DNA of 64,000 bases from Prevotella melaninogenica ATCC 25845 (GCF_000144405.1 NC_014370.1:1732409-1796408); one strand, 5' to 3'. Shown: positions 8,495-16,756, counted from the first letter of the stretch. Made by a program: numbers and translations. The notes: generated by a model not told the origin, from the letters alone.

Positions 8495-9244
8495 TTAGAA
8501 GAACTTACCTCTCGCTGCCTCTCGTGTTTCTGCTGTTGCAGTAAATGGTATGCGAGTTGTATAACCCTGCTGAGCTGCAACAATCATCTTTGTTGGCCAA
8601 GAGAAGATATCAGTATTCCATTGTGTCACACGACTGTTATAAACAGTACGAGCTGCCGTAATCTCACGCTGCAAGTAGTTATTCTGCTGCATCGCATCAG
8701 CAATGGCATTGTGTGCTTTCAACTCTGGATAAGCCTCAACCTGTGGAAAGAGTCGACCGAAGGCTGTATTTACTTGTGCATTCACATCACTTCTGTTACC
8801 CTCGTTCACACCACCACTACGAAGAGCTGCAACAGCCTTCATCACGTCTTTATCAAGGTCGATAGCACGTTCTACCAATCCAACTACGTTCTGCAGAATC
8901 TGCACTCGCTGTTCCAAATAGTTGTCTATATTAGATGCCTCAGCCTGAATACGCTGTTCTAACTTCTGGAAATAATTGCGAGCTGATATCTTCATAAAGA
9001 TAAAGATAACACCTGGAAGGATTCCCACCAAACAGCCTACAACACCTACAAGCAATGGATTTGTCATCGTACTACCCAATAACAGCACAAACAACAATAC
9101 CAATACCGGACCAACTACCCACAAAGCAATCTGGAAAAGGGTTGAACCAAAACCAACTTCAACAGGAAGTTGCTTGTCTATTACATGTACATCACGGCCA
9201 GCATCATTAACTGGTCCTGTCACTTCGTCTAATGAATTTGCCAT
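8495..9244 (-). CDS. LemA family membrane protein
   Basis: Two membrane helices near residues 36-57 and 63-85 precede a long helical domain. The latter contains YLEQRVQILQNVVGLVERA, equivalent to the conserved LemA helix (NxLxxRxDLIPNLVxxV). LemA proteins are widespread and of uncertain function; they are linked to envelope stress and, in Listeria, to a presented epitope. Unlike classic LemA, which has a single N-terminal helix and an outward domain, this one has two helices, which would put the helical domain on the same side as the N-terminus. It is first in a two-gene operon with the large partner downstream. Confidence 0.8.
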   Translation of the reverse strand: MANSLDEVTGPVNDAGRDVHVIDKQLPVEVGFGSTLFQIALWVVGPVLVLLFVLLLGSTMTNPLLVGVVGCLVGILPGVIFIFMKISARNYFQKLEQRIQAEASNIDNYLEQRVQILQNVVGLVERAIDLDKDVMKAVAALRSGGVNEGNRSDVNAQVNTAFGRLFPQVEAYPELKAHNAIADAMQQNNYLQREITAARTVYNSRVTQWNTDIFSWPTKMIVAAQQGYTTRIPFTATAETREAARGKFF

Positions 9245-9418
9245 AGCTTAAATCGTTCTTTGTTTTCAATAATATCTGTTTTTAGGCTTCAAAGATACAT
9301 TTTTTTCTTAAAGAGAGCAAATCTATACTCTTTATCTTCTGTTTTATGAAGACTTGATGACGATTTATAGTATCTATTAGCATAATTTCTTTGTATGATA
9401 AAGGACCTCACAAAGATA

Positions 9419-9441
9419 GGGGCGTATGCCTAATACGCCCC
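9419..9441 (-). terminator. Probable terminator of the small secreted-protein gene
   Basis: The 9-bp stem GGGGCGTAT / ATACGCCCC is flanked by AAAGAT and ATCTTT that can extend it. It lies 37 bases past the stop at 9478 on the minus strand. Confidence 0.6.
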
Positions 9442-9477
9442 ACATCTTTATACATTAAGTTTTTCAGGACATTACTT

Positions 9478-10113
9478 TTACTTGCAAAAGTCTATCAGAT
9501 TACGTCCCCATGCTGGCTGTAGACCATTCTGCTTTTCCTTGCTAAACAGCTCTTTGATAGTCTCTAAATCCTTTGGACTATTCATACTTGGCTGTCCTAT
9601 CTGCTTACTCATATTATCAAAGAACATGTAAAGAAGAATACGAGGACGAGGGTTTGATGGATTAATGCCAATAGCTGACTTGTAACAACTGATTGCATCG
9701 CGGTAATAAAGTTTACCATTCTCAACAGGATTCTGTGTGATAAGGGCCGTGTAATAGAACCCCTTCAATGTAAACAGCTCTGAACGGTCAACGTCATTCT
9801 TTGTTTGTAGCGCCTCGACATCATCCTTCACTGCGTCTAAGAATAAAGAAGAATAATCGCTCTGTGGGTCTCGAGCAGCATACTGAAGGGCATAGAACAC
9901 ACGATAATAGGTGGGGAGCCAAGCATCAGGATACTGAGTTTCCATACGCTTCAAGTCATTCATTACCTTTACAATAGATGTAGGTACGTTTGCCTTGACA
10001 TTACTTAAAGTGGTTTTTAACTGTGCATCGAACTGATTGTTGTTCTGTGCATTCATACTGGTTGCGCACATAAGGGCAACGATAACGACGATTTTAGAAA
10101 CTAAAGTTTTCAT
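9478..10113 (-). CDS. Small secreted TPR-like protein
   Basis: The start at 10113 gives a clean signal peptide (MKTLVSKIVVIVALMCATSMNAQ) and lies 39 bases after a good promoter; an upstream in-frame ATG at 10203 is on the wrong side of that promoter. The mature ~190 residues are helical with TPR-like spacing (YYRDAISCYKSAIGINPSNPRPRILLY read in parts), seen in periplasmic Bacteroidota proteins of unknown function. It is alone, with its own promoter and terminator. I do not recognise a specific family. Confidence 0.75.
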   Translation of the reverse strand: MKTLVSKIVVIVALMCATSMNAQNNNQFDAQLKTTLSNVKANVPTSIVKVMNDLKRMETQYPDAWLPTYYRVFYALQYAARDPQSDYSSLFLDAVKDDVEALQTKNDVDRSELFTLKGFYYTALITQNPVENGKLYYRDAISCYKSAIGINPSNPRPRILLYMFFDNMSKQIGQPSMNSPKDLETIKELFSKEKQNGLQPAWGRNLIDFCK

Positions 10114-10151
10114 ACGCTTTGATTTTAAAAAGTGAAACAATGATTTCTGTC

Positions 10152-10184
10152 GCAAATGTATCAAAGCTTTTGATTGCCTCCAAA
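10152..10184 (-). promoter_or_regulatory. Promoter of the small secreted-protein gene
   Basis: On the minus strand TTTG (10184-10181), 20 bases, then TACATTTGC (10160-10152). Both elements match the Bacteroidota consensus. Confidence 0.7.
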
Positions 10185-10366
10185 TAATAGGGACAGACAG
10201 CAAAAAAGTGGTTTAAATAACTATCAAGCCCGCTGAAATACTATCTTTTGGGACGAACAACTAACACGCTTAGTTCGTTGGATAGTTAAGAGAATGATGT
10301 AATATTTCTGACTAAAGTAAGAAGACACACTACTACTCATTTCTACAAGAATAATTTTAATTTCTG

Positions 10367-10452
10367 TTTGCTGTCACTTTTAACACTTTGCATAACCCTA
10401 CTGTAATTTAACAAGTTAAGTCATCATAATGAATGACAGGAATGACAGGAAA
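10367..10452 (+). repeat. 86-bp element with terminal inverted repeats, copy 2
   Basis: It begins TTTGCTGTCACT and ends AATGACAGGAAA, two changes from a perfect inverted repeat. It is the same length as copy 1 (2345-2430) and aligns with its reverse complement along the whole length, including TTTTAACACTT near the left end and AGTTAAGT in the middle. Confidence 0.8.
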
Positions 10453-10607
10453 CTCAATTATAAAGGAATATATAGAGAAAAAGATAAGATGAAGATGGAA
10501 TATTGACAATACTATATGACACTTGACCTGATATATACCAGCCCAAGTTCCATATTTTGAATAGACACCTACATCTTTAATTCTCAGGTAAACGTTTTTT
10601 AGAAAAA

Positions 10608-11486
10608 CTATCCAAGTTTCAACAAATAAAAACAAGAAGTAGAACAGAAATTCCTGAAAAAGGGAATATAGGAAATGCCCCGACAAAGTTTTCGAGGCCG
10701 TAATCCGAATTTCTGCTGATAGTGAGGATTGATAAGCCATAGCTGACGATTGCATACAGATAAACCTGTCGCCTTAACTACTTTCTCAAATCGTTCAATC
10801 GGACATTTGGTCTTCTTTATCGATATAAGTTCACTTACCATCGACTCTTCTTCTCCTGCCAGCCTATTCAGGATAAAGCGATACAGCGGATTCGGAAGGA
10901 GATGGAAGTACGGGACTTTAGACCATGTCTTATTGCGAGATATTTGCTGATGTCCACCAAAAGGCATCTGCCATGCAGGAAAAGCCACAAACAAGATGCC
11001 ATCTTCTTTTAGAAACTTGCGAATATGGCTTAAGAATGCAATTTTGTTGGGCACATGTTCAATAACATCATGCAAGATTGCTATATCGAACTTATCATCT
11101 TCACTTGGAGTCGGATATTCAAGGAAGTCGCCACTTTCAAAATGACCTTTCAATTTTTCTTCTGAAAAGAATTGACGTGCCTGCTCTATTCGTATCTGTG
11201 CCATGTCTACACCAAAGACTTGGCAGCCAATATTTGCAAAAGGTTTCAGATTTCCTCCCTCGCCACACCCAATTTCCAATATTTTGCTGCATGAGGTTAT
11301 CGGATGAAACTTCCTGATGTATGGCAGGTAGAAAAGGGAAGAAGTGATGGCAGAATCCTCAAAATATGTTTTCCTATCCAAGTGTCTTGCTTGCATTGAT
11401 GTATCTGTTAATTGGTTAAACAATCTGAAACGGCTCTGCATGTCCGTCAAAATAAAAGATACCAATCCATGCAAATGACTGCTCAT
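10608..11486 (-). CDS. Class I SAM-dependent methyltransferase
   Basis: The Rossmann motif I is clear (ILEIGCGEGGNLKPF near residues 69-83), followed by an acidic end of beta2 (FGVDMAQIRIEQA) and motif IV-like DIAILHDVIEHV. This places it with the UbiE/Coq5-type and glycan- or lipid-associated methyltransferases (Methyltransf_11/23). Substrate is unknown. The start is uncertain: an internal ATG at 11396 (MQARHLDRKTYFED) is also plausible, because the first 30 residues are not typical of the family. It lies just after the terminator of the sigma-fusion/lipoprotein operon, so should have its own promoter, which I could not identify. Confidence 0.8.
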   Translation of the reverse strand: MSSHLHGLVSFILTDMQSRFRLFNQLTDTSMQARHLDRKTYFEDSAITSSLFYLPYIRKFHPITSCSKILEIGCGEGGNLKPFANIGCQVFGVDMAQIRIEQARQFFSEEKLKGHFESGDFLEYPTPSEDDKFDIAILHDVIEHVPNKIAFLSHIRKFLKEDGILFVAFPAWQMPFGGHQQISRNKTWSKVPYFHLLPNPLYRFILNRLAGEEESMVSELISIKKTKCPIERFEKVVKATGLSVCNRQLWLINPHYQQKFGLRPRKLCRGISYIPFFRNFCSTSCFYLLKLG

Positions 11487-11529
11487 TTTTCCAAAATATT
11501 TTTGGAATACGATAGACTTATCTATACAA

Positions 11530-11561
11530 AAGACGGTGCGTAATCATATACGCACCGTCTT
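11530..11561 (-). terminator. Terminator of the sigma-fusion/lipoprotein operon
   Basis: A perfect 13-bp stem (AAGACGGTGCGTA) with a 6-base loop, followed on the minus strand by TTTGT. It lies 24 bases past the lipoprotein stop. Confidence 0.8.
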
Positions 11562-11585
11562 AGTTTTATTATCTCTGAGGCTCCC

Positions 11586-12107
11586 TTAACGGGTCATGGC
11601 CAGCCTCACTATCTTATTGGAATCCAAAGTCACCGTACCATGATAGATTCTGTTGGATGAGTTCGTCTGCTTGTTCGTGGTTGTCTGAAATATTTCTAAC
11701 TGATAATTTCCGGGAAATAAATCTCTGATTTTGAAGTTCACATCATACAGGCAGACACAATCAGTGAGCATGTCACGGTCTGGGTAGAGAATGATTATGA
11801 TTTTGTTTTCTACACAAGTAATATCCACGTTCAATTGACCAATTGTACAATTATCCATCACGTCAAGAAACTGAGCTGTAACCGTATTGTCATTTCCCAT
11901 AAGCATACTCAATGTCGTTTTTGTACTGTAAAAATCCGTAAGATACTCGGGGCGAGTATCTTTCTTGGATACGGACGTCTTGCAATCAGAGGTAACGACA
12001 TTTGATACTTTGACATTTCCGATAACAGTGCTTTCTGATGAACACGCTGTTATGGTACCCAGCAGGCTAAATGCCAATAGACTTTTTGTTAAATTCAAGT
12101 GACTCAT
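11586..12107 (-). CDS. Small lipoprotein co-transcribed with the sigma-barrel fusion
   Basis: The signal peptide ends in a lipobox (LGTITACSS, Cys22), so the 173-residue product should be lipidated. The mature part has many short beta-strand-like segments (QLNVDITCVENKIIIILY, YQLEIFQTT, RIYHGTVTLD) and four cysteines, consistent with a small beta-sandwich. I recognise no family. It begins 20 bases after the stop of the ECF sigma fusion gene and is followed by the operon terminator, so it probably works with that protein, perhaps as a periplasmic sensor or ligand-binding partner (inference). Confidence 0.75.
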   Translation of the reverse strand: MSHLNLTKSLLAFSLLGTITACSSESTVIGNVKVSNVVTSDCKTSVSKKDTRPEYLTDFYSTKTTLSMLMGNDNTVTAQFLDVMDNCTIGQLNVDITCVENKIIIILYPDRDMLTDCVCLYDVNFKIRDLFPGNYQLEIFQTTTNKQTNSSNRIYHGTVTLDSNKIVRLAMTR

Positions 12108-12127
12108 ATACTATATTTATTTGATGA

Positions 12128-13834
12128 TTACCATGTTAATCTTAACCCAAAAGGTATGCTGAACATAAACGGATGTTCAGTTCTGTATGTTTGAATACCA
12201 CTTCCATTTTTAAAGTAGTAGGAAAGCCCAGGCTCCAGATAAAAACTGAAAGGTTTGAAAATCTGGTATTGTACTCCCAAGCCGGCATTCACGGACCATT
12301 GATAACGCGGGTGGATAGTCCCCCTCATGGTGAACGAGGAATCCGACGTGATAACAAACTCTTTGGTAAGAGAACTGTGAACTGGCATTTCAAAAGTTAC
12401 TCCTCCTGTGACATAAGTATTCAGCTTCCCTTTATTCCACACTTGATAGGTCATGTGCAATGGTATACCTATATAATCTATTTTTTGCGTTCTTTTCAAT
12501 TTTGCATCATTGAAAGGATTCTCAAATTCAGACTTCAATCTTGTGTAGATTAATCCTGTACCAAAAATCCATTGCGGACTCAACTGTTTGTTGAGTGACA
12601 GGCTATAGGTTTGAGGACGATAATGATGTACTTTTTCCGCTACGCTTTGGTCGGCAGAGATAAACTGGTTGACAGCCTGTTGGCGTAGCCTTGCATTCTC
12701 TATTGAATCCATCAGCATACGATTGCGGTCAAGATAGTCGATATAATCTCTCCAGGAATAAATTTTAGCAGCTGCACCACCATTTGCATAATCGATAACT
12801 GACAGATAATTGAAGTTAGATATTGTATTACCCGATGTATTTGAGGAATAACCAAAGTTAATTTTCCACGTATATTTCTTCTTATGATTTACATCAACCC
12901 TCATACTTTCATTCGATGCCAACATTTTATCTTCCGAAATTTGTGGAATGTGAAGCACTGAGTCGTCTATACTTACTCTAATTTTAGCAAGATATTTCTG
13001 CAAGGAGTCCTCATGAAATGATACAATTTGCTGTCTGGTTTCTATACTATCTGTTATTATTCGTGATAAAATATCTTCAGTAGAAAGAGTCTTTTCTGCC
13101 AAAACACGCCTATCATTTTCAGTAGCACTTGAAGGTATAGAATACCTTGGCTGCCCATTCTTTTGAGAAGCAGCTCTATTTTGTTGAACTCGTTTTGGAA
13201 AGTTATGATGAGTATCTAAAGCCGTTGATCTATTATCAGATGTGTCAACGAACTTGTCCCTCGTTACGAAATAGATATAGACAGGTATCAGGATGGGAAG
13301 CAAGAACAGCATCCAATACTTAATCAATATGACACGCAGCATTTTCTTTGCCCGAGCCAACTGCGAAGAAGAACTATGTGGATTGATACCAAGCAGATCC
13401 CCTATTTCCTTATGTGAAAGACCGTCCAACACTGAGAGTTTGAATATTTCTCGGTTCCCCTCTGGTAACAATTCTATCACTGACAGCAACAACTCCAGCT
13501 CTATATTCTTTTCTTTATCGTCTTCTTCGCTCAACAAATCTTTCCCCAGACTGGATAAAAGAATATTACTTTTTTCTGTACTTTGTAGGAATCTCAACGA
13601 AAGGTTTCTCACAATCGTTATCATCCATCCTTCCAATTTTGAGTTGTCCTTCAGCGAATTAATAGAGGTAAAAATGATGATAAAAGCATCGTGCAAAATA
13701 TCTTCTGCCGTACTTTCATCTTCCACATAGTGCAGGCATATTCTCTTTAATCTGTCGGAATATGCCTTATATAAATTTCCGAGAGCCTTACGTTCTCCCT
13801 GTTTACATGCGTCTATATTAACATCTATTTTCAT
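12128..13834 (-). CDS. ECF sigma factor fused to membrane helix and outer-membrane beta-barrel-like domain
   Basis: I chose the ATG at 13834 (MKIDVNIDACKQGER) because ECF sigma factors start this way; an ATG 18 codons upstream is possible. Numbering from the longer frame: sigma region 2 at ~35-100 (YSDRLKRICLHYVEDESTAE, ILHDAFIIIFTSI), sigma region 4 with HTH at ~135-187 (LSHKEIGDLLGINPHSSSSQ), one membrane helix at ~191-208 (YWMLFLLPILIPVYIYFV), a low-complexity linker to ~335, and a beta-rich C-terminal domain at ~337-586. That domain alternates aromatic strands (WKINFGYSS, WIFGTGLIYTRLKSEF, WSVNAGLGVQYQIF, FSFYLEPGLSYYF) and ends in GLRLTW, like outer-membrane barrels. In related genomes, sigma factors and membrane/barrel proteins are usually separate genes. 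Here one uninterrupted frame links cytoplasmic transcription machinery to a periplasmic or outer-membrane domain, so regulated proteolysis or direct membrane tethering seems likely. Confidence 0.85.
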   Translation of the reverse strand: MKIDVNIDACKQGERKALGNLYKAYSDRLKRICLHYVEDESTAEDILHDAFIIIFTSINSLKDNSKLEGWMITIVRNLSLRFLQSTEKSNILLSSLGKDLLSEEDDKEKNIELELLLSVIELLPEGNREIFKLSVLDGLSHKEIGDLLGINPHSSSSQLARAKKMLRVILIKYWMLFLLPILIPVYIYFVTRDKFVDTSDNRSTALDTHHNFPKRVQQNRAASQKNGQPRYSIPSSATENDRRVLAEKTLSTEDILSRIITDSIETRQQIVSFHEDSLQKYLAKIRVSIDDSVLHIPQISEDKMLASNESMRVDVNHKKKYTWKINFGYSSNTSGNTISNFNYLSVIDYANGGAAAKIYSWRDYIDYLDRNRMLMDSIENARLRQQAVNQFISADQSVAEKVHHYRPQTYSLSLNKQLSPQWIFGTGLIYTRLKSEFENPFNDAKLKRTQKIDYIGIPLHMTYQVWNKGKLNTYVTGGVTFEMPVHSSLTKEFVITSDSSFTMRGTIHPRYQWSVNAGLGVQYQIFKPFSFYLEPGLSYYFKNGSGIQTYRTEHPFMFSIPFGLRLTW

Positions 13835-14132
13835 AGATATACCATACCTTTTTATTAAAAGGAGCATGTTTTGCTTAAAAGACTGCACGGATTTAGGAAC
13901 TTTTTTTGAGAAACTTAGAAAAATATTTAAAAGATATGACTAAAACCTCTTTTTAATAGCTGTTTCGTTATCCAAAAGAGATAGTTGCCACCTTGATTTA
14001 TAGAAAACACTTCATGCCGTATCGCAACACCTACAACAAGCGAAAATAACGTATCTTTCTCATATTTCTAATTTCTTTGAAGTATTTTTTAGTTTAGATT
14101 TATCATTACATTCGATTTCAGAATATCACCTT

Positions 14133-14141
14133 ACAAAGGTA
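14133..14141 (-). promoter_or_regulatory. Candidate -7 box of the sigma fusion operon
   Basis: On the minus strand it reads TACCTTTGT, a consensus match, and sits in the palindrome CTTACCTTTGTAAG. No good -33 element is at the right distance, and the distance to the ATG is about 290 bases. Confidence 0.4.
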
Positions 14142-14357
14142 AGAATATAATAGCAAACAGTATGTTTTTATGGGAAGATTACCAGTATTTTTTTTATAGT
14201 AACTGAATATTTCTATTACTAACTACGCTACAAAACTTTCTCTTGCACCGTCTTAGTCCTTTCCTCAGTGTGCCTTTTTATGTAATAGCTTTAGTTTATC
14301 ACTCCCCATTTCAGAAAAAACTTTCATCTTAATACTTCAAAAACACAGATTTCGTGT

Positions 14358-14650
14358 TGAAAAATCGTTACATATTTTCAAATAAAACAGCTATGAACAA
14401 GGATAAAAACACGCATAAAAAGCAGGTTTGTAACCAACAGGAAATCAATTGGTTATAAATTAGCAAAACAAAAGGTGCTTAATTGGACTTCAAAAGGGCG
14501 TTAGTTGGACTTCAAAAGGGCACCTTTTGCAAGTCAATTAGGCGTCTTTTAGAAGCCAAAAGAGCATGGATTGATTTTGAAACGTATGAAAATAGTTTAC
14601 AGATATCAAGTGATAAGGGAATAAGTTACTTGTAGAAGACGGAAGAACAT
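14358..14650 (+). repeat. ~290-bp intergenic element, copy 1
   Basis: It starts TTGAAAAATCGTTACATA and runs through AAAAGGTGCTTAATTGGACT, GGCACCTTTTGCAAGTCAAT, TAGGCGTCTTTTAGAAGCC and AAGGGAATAAGTT to TAGAAGACGGAAG. It aligns along its length with 20189-20519 and 63376-63805, all in the same orientation. AAAAGGTGC and GCACCTTTT can pair as a stem ~60 bases apart. No conserved frame exists. Confidence 0.85.
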
Positions 14651-14665
14651 ACTAATGGATAGATA

Positions 14666-15499
14666 TTAACCGACGAAGTGGCGAAGACCGGGAACAAAGG
14701 TGCGGGAGACTGGAATGAAGTCATCACAACCTGAAAGGCGCAGCTGATAGCCGTTGGAATTACCTTTTGCAGAAGAGATGTTATTGATATTCACAAGGAA
14801 GGAACGGTGACACTGAAAGATATTATCGTAAGGGAGGTCATCTTTCAAGGCTGTCAACGTAGAACGAAGTTCGGTTTTTTGTATCTTACCTTCTTTTAGA
14901 TAACATACGCAGACATTGTTTTTTCGAGCTTCGATATAGAGTAGATTGTTGATAGGCAAGGTGAGGTCGGTTCCTCGAAGGTTCTGATCATGCAATGTAA
15001 TGAGGATATCCTCCTGCTCATCCGTAGTCTTCTTTATCATTTCTTCCAGTCTACTATTCAACATACGGTTATAGTTTACCAACGTAAAAATAGCTGTAAC
15101 GATTACCCAAACAAGGAAGGTCCAATAAAAGAATATACTGAATAGCCGCCATGTTAATGGCATCTGGAAGAAGAAAGCAGCATAGAGCGTCATAGAGATT
15201 GCCATTGCCAACTCAATAGCAATACTATAAAGAATGATATAACCATTGGTGATTGGGACATTTTTTCGTAATGGTCTTTTGAAGAAAAGGAAAGCACAAA
15301 GCCATTGAACGAAGATAGTCATGACACAAAAACCAAGACACATCAGGAATGTATTACCCCGATACTGGCTGATTCCAAAGGGTTGTAGGAGGTAAAGAAA
15401 CAAAAAAATGCCAACTCCTAACGCAACACTCGTGCGCCAGGAAGTGGCATTTGTCTGTATCGTACACCTGCTATGTAGAAATGAGGTTAGTCTACTCAT
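14666..15499 (-). CDS. Membrane-bound LytTR transcriptional regulator
   Basis: Four membrane helices (about residues 24-40, 50-73, 86-111, 119-142) are followed by a short coiled linker and a LytTR DNA-binding domain (about 166-275). The LytTR hallmarks are INNLLYIEARKNNVCVCY and FQCHRSFLVNINNISSAKG. There is no receiver domain, so it is not a classic response regulator; it is a one-component regulator held in the membrane, an arrangement common in Bacteroidota. The signal is unknown. It has its own promoter in the gap before korB. Its stop is followed by a repeat element. Confidence 0.9.
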   Translation of the reverse strand: MSRLTSFLHSRCTIQTNATSWRTSVALGVGIFLFLYLLQPFGISQYRGNTFLMCLGFCVMTIFVQWLCAFLFFKRPLRKNVPITNGYIILYSIAIELAMAISMTLYAAFFFQMPLTWRLFSIFFYWTFLVWVIVTAIFTLVNYNRMLNSRLEEMIKKTTDEQEDILITLHDQNLRGTDLTLPINNLLYIEARKNNVCVCYLKEGKIQKTELRSTLTALKDDLPYDNIFQCHRSFLVNINNISSAKGNSNGYQLRLSGCDDFIPVSRTFVPGLRHFVG

Positions 15500-15523
15500 G
15501 ATGTCTTAAATGGTTGGTTGTCC

Positions 15524-15556
15524 ACAAAGTTACATCTTTTCCTCTTTTCGTGCAAG
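15524..15556 (-). promoter_or_regulatory. Promoter of the LytTR gene
   Basis: On the minus strand CTTG (15556-15553), 20 bases, then TAACTTTGT (15532-15524). The -33 has one mismatch to TTTG. The ATG at 15499 is 25 bases away. Confidence 0.6.
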
Positions 15557-15575
15557 TGTATTTCGTCTTAAATTT

Positions 15576-16586
15576 TTACTCTTTTATTTCCCAAATATCG
15601 TTGGTTTCGAGCATCTCCATAAAGGTATGGTAATGCTTCTGCGCCTTCACCTCTTCTATCTGCTGATTAACAGCAGCGTCATAGGTAGGTGCTTCAACGT
15701 CACGGATAACTCCGAGAGCTACAGGGAAGCCGTCCTCATTGCTCATCATTGCAAGCTTTAGCTGTAAGGTATTATCCTGACAGTGAGCATCATGTACGAG
15801 GATGTCATCGCGAGTAATACCGTTCTCTCCGATTTTAACCACCTTCAAGCCGAAGCCTTCTTGTACAAGTCCAAACTCTTGGTTGGGACCGAAGATCAAT
15901 GGTTCGCCATGCTTGACATAGATAGCATTCTCCTTACGACCTTGTGAGGTATAAACAGAGTTGTGACAACCATCGTTGAAGATAACACAGTTTTGTAAAA
16001 TCTCACACACGGCAGCACCCTTATGTAGATAAGCAGCCTTGAGGATTTCAATTGTCTCGGTATTGTCGCTGGCAACACTACGTGCAAAGAAGTTACCACG
16101 CGCACCAAAACAGAGTTCTGCTGGGTGGAATGGATCCTCCGTAGTGCCATAAGGACTTGACTTAGAAACGAAGCCACGTGGACTGGTTGGTGAATACTGT
16201 CCCTTCGTTAGACCATAGATACGGTTGTTCAAAAGAATCATATTCAGGTCCACATTACGACGCATCGCATGGATAAAGTGGTTACCACCGATAGCAAGTG
16301 CGTCACCATCGCCCGAAACCTGCCAGATGGTAAGGTTTGGGTTGGTCACCTTTGCACCAGTAGAGATGGCTGCTGCACGACCATGAATGGTCTGCATAGC
16401 GTATGTATTAGCATAATAAGGTAATCGGCTTGAGCATCCGATACCACTGATAACGGCTGTTTCGTAAGGTGGAACACCTAACTCTGCCATTGCTTTCTGC
16501 AAGCTGGCAAGGAAGAAATGGTCGCCACAGCCAGGACACCAACGTGGTTGTCCCTTCTTAAAATCTTGTGCTGTATATTGATTCAT
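15576..16586 (-). CDS. korB: 2-oxoacid:ferredoxin oxidoreductase, beta subunit (KorB-type)
   Basis: This subunit carries the thiamine pyrophosphate site: GDGDALAIGGNHF followed after ~20 residues by NNRIYGLTKGQYSPTSP. The N-terminal CPGCGDHFF and downstream cysteines can ligate a [4Fe-4S] cluster. With the alpha subunit it oxidatively decarboxylates a 2-oxoacid to the acyl-CoA and reduced ferredoxin; 2-oxoglutarate is the usual substrate for this two-subunit type, working reductively or oxidatively in anaerobes. At 336 residues it has normal length. It lies 169 bases after korA, a gap filled with tandem repeats that is unusual inside an operon. Confidence 0.93.
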   Translation of the reverse strand: MNQYTAQDFKKGQPRWCPGCGDHFFLASLQKAMAELGVPPYETAVISGIGCSSRLPYYANTYAMQTIHGRAAAISTGAKVTNPNLTIWQVSGDGDALAIGGNHFIHAMRRNVDLNMILLNNRIYGLTKGQYSPTSPRGFVSKSSPYGTTEDPFHPAELCFGARGNFFARSVASDNTETIEILKAAYLHKGAAVCEILQNCVIFNDGCHNSVYTSQGRKENAIYVKHGEPLIFGPNQEFGLVQEGFGLKVVKIGENGITRDDILVHDAHCQDNTLQLKLAMMSNEDGFPVALGVIRDVEAPTYDAAVNQQIEEVKAQKHYHTFMEMLETNDIWEIKE

Positions 16587-16589
16587 GAC

Positions 16590-16690
16590 TTTTAATTTAA
16601 TTCATAATTCAAAATTCATAATTCATAATTGTGATTACCATTAATTCAGAATTCAAAATTCATAATTCACAATTATGATTACTTCTATTC
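16590..16690. repeat. A+T-rich 7-mer array (TTCATAA type) between korA and korB
   Basis: Tandem and near-tandem copies of TTCATAA/TTCAAAA/TTCACAA, interrupted by TTGTGATTACC and ending ATTATGATTACTTCTATT. The same words, including ATGATTACTTCTATT, occur at 37560-37720. Confidence 0.8.
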
Positions 16691-16756
16691 GCTTAACTCT
16701 TAACAAGCAACTTGTTAACTCGTTAACTCGTCAACTTGTAAACTCGTCAACTCCCT
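16691..16756. repeat. 8-mer array (AACTCGTT type) at the korA 3' end
   Basis: From 16709 six consecutive 8-mers read AACTTGTT, AACTCGTT, AACTCGTC, AACTTGTA, AACTCGTC, AACTCCCT, with degenerate copies upstream. The array abuts the korA stop codon at 16756. Confidence 0.85.

Larger units (their letters stand above)
13889..14665. other. Intergenic region upstream of the sigma fusion
   Basis: No gene is supported. It holds a -7 box for the sigma fusion (14133-14141), which would give an unusually long leader of about 290 bases, a T-rich stretch, and one copy of the ~290-bp repeat (14358-14650). Confidence 0.6.

Noticed and set aside
10204..10290. CGAA-CAA-CTAA/TTAGTTCG imperfect hairpin
   Set aside because: Bulged 8-bp stem with no T-tract and no gene ending there; too weak to call a terminator.
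15510..15761. 83-codon plus-strand frame near the LytTR promoter
   Set aside because: It overlaps the korB 3' end in antisense and has no start signals.
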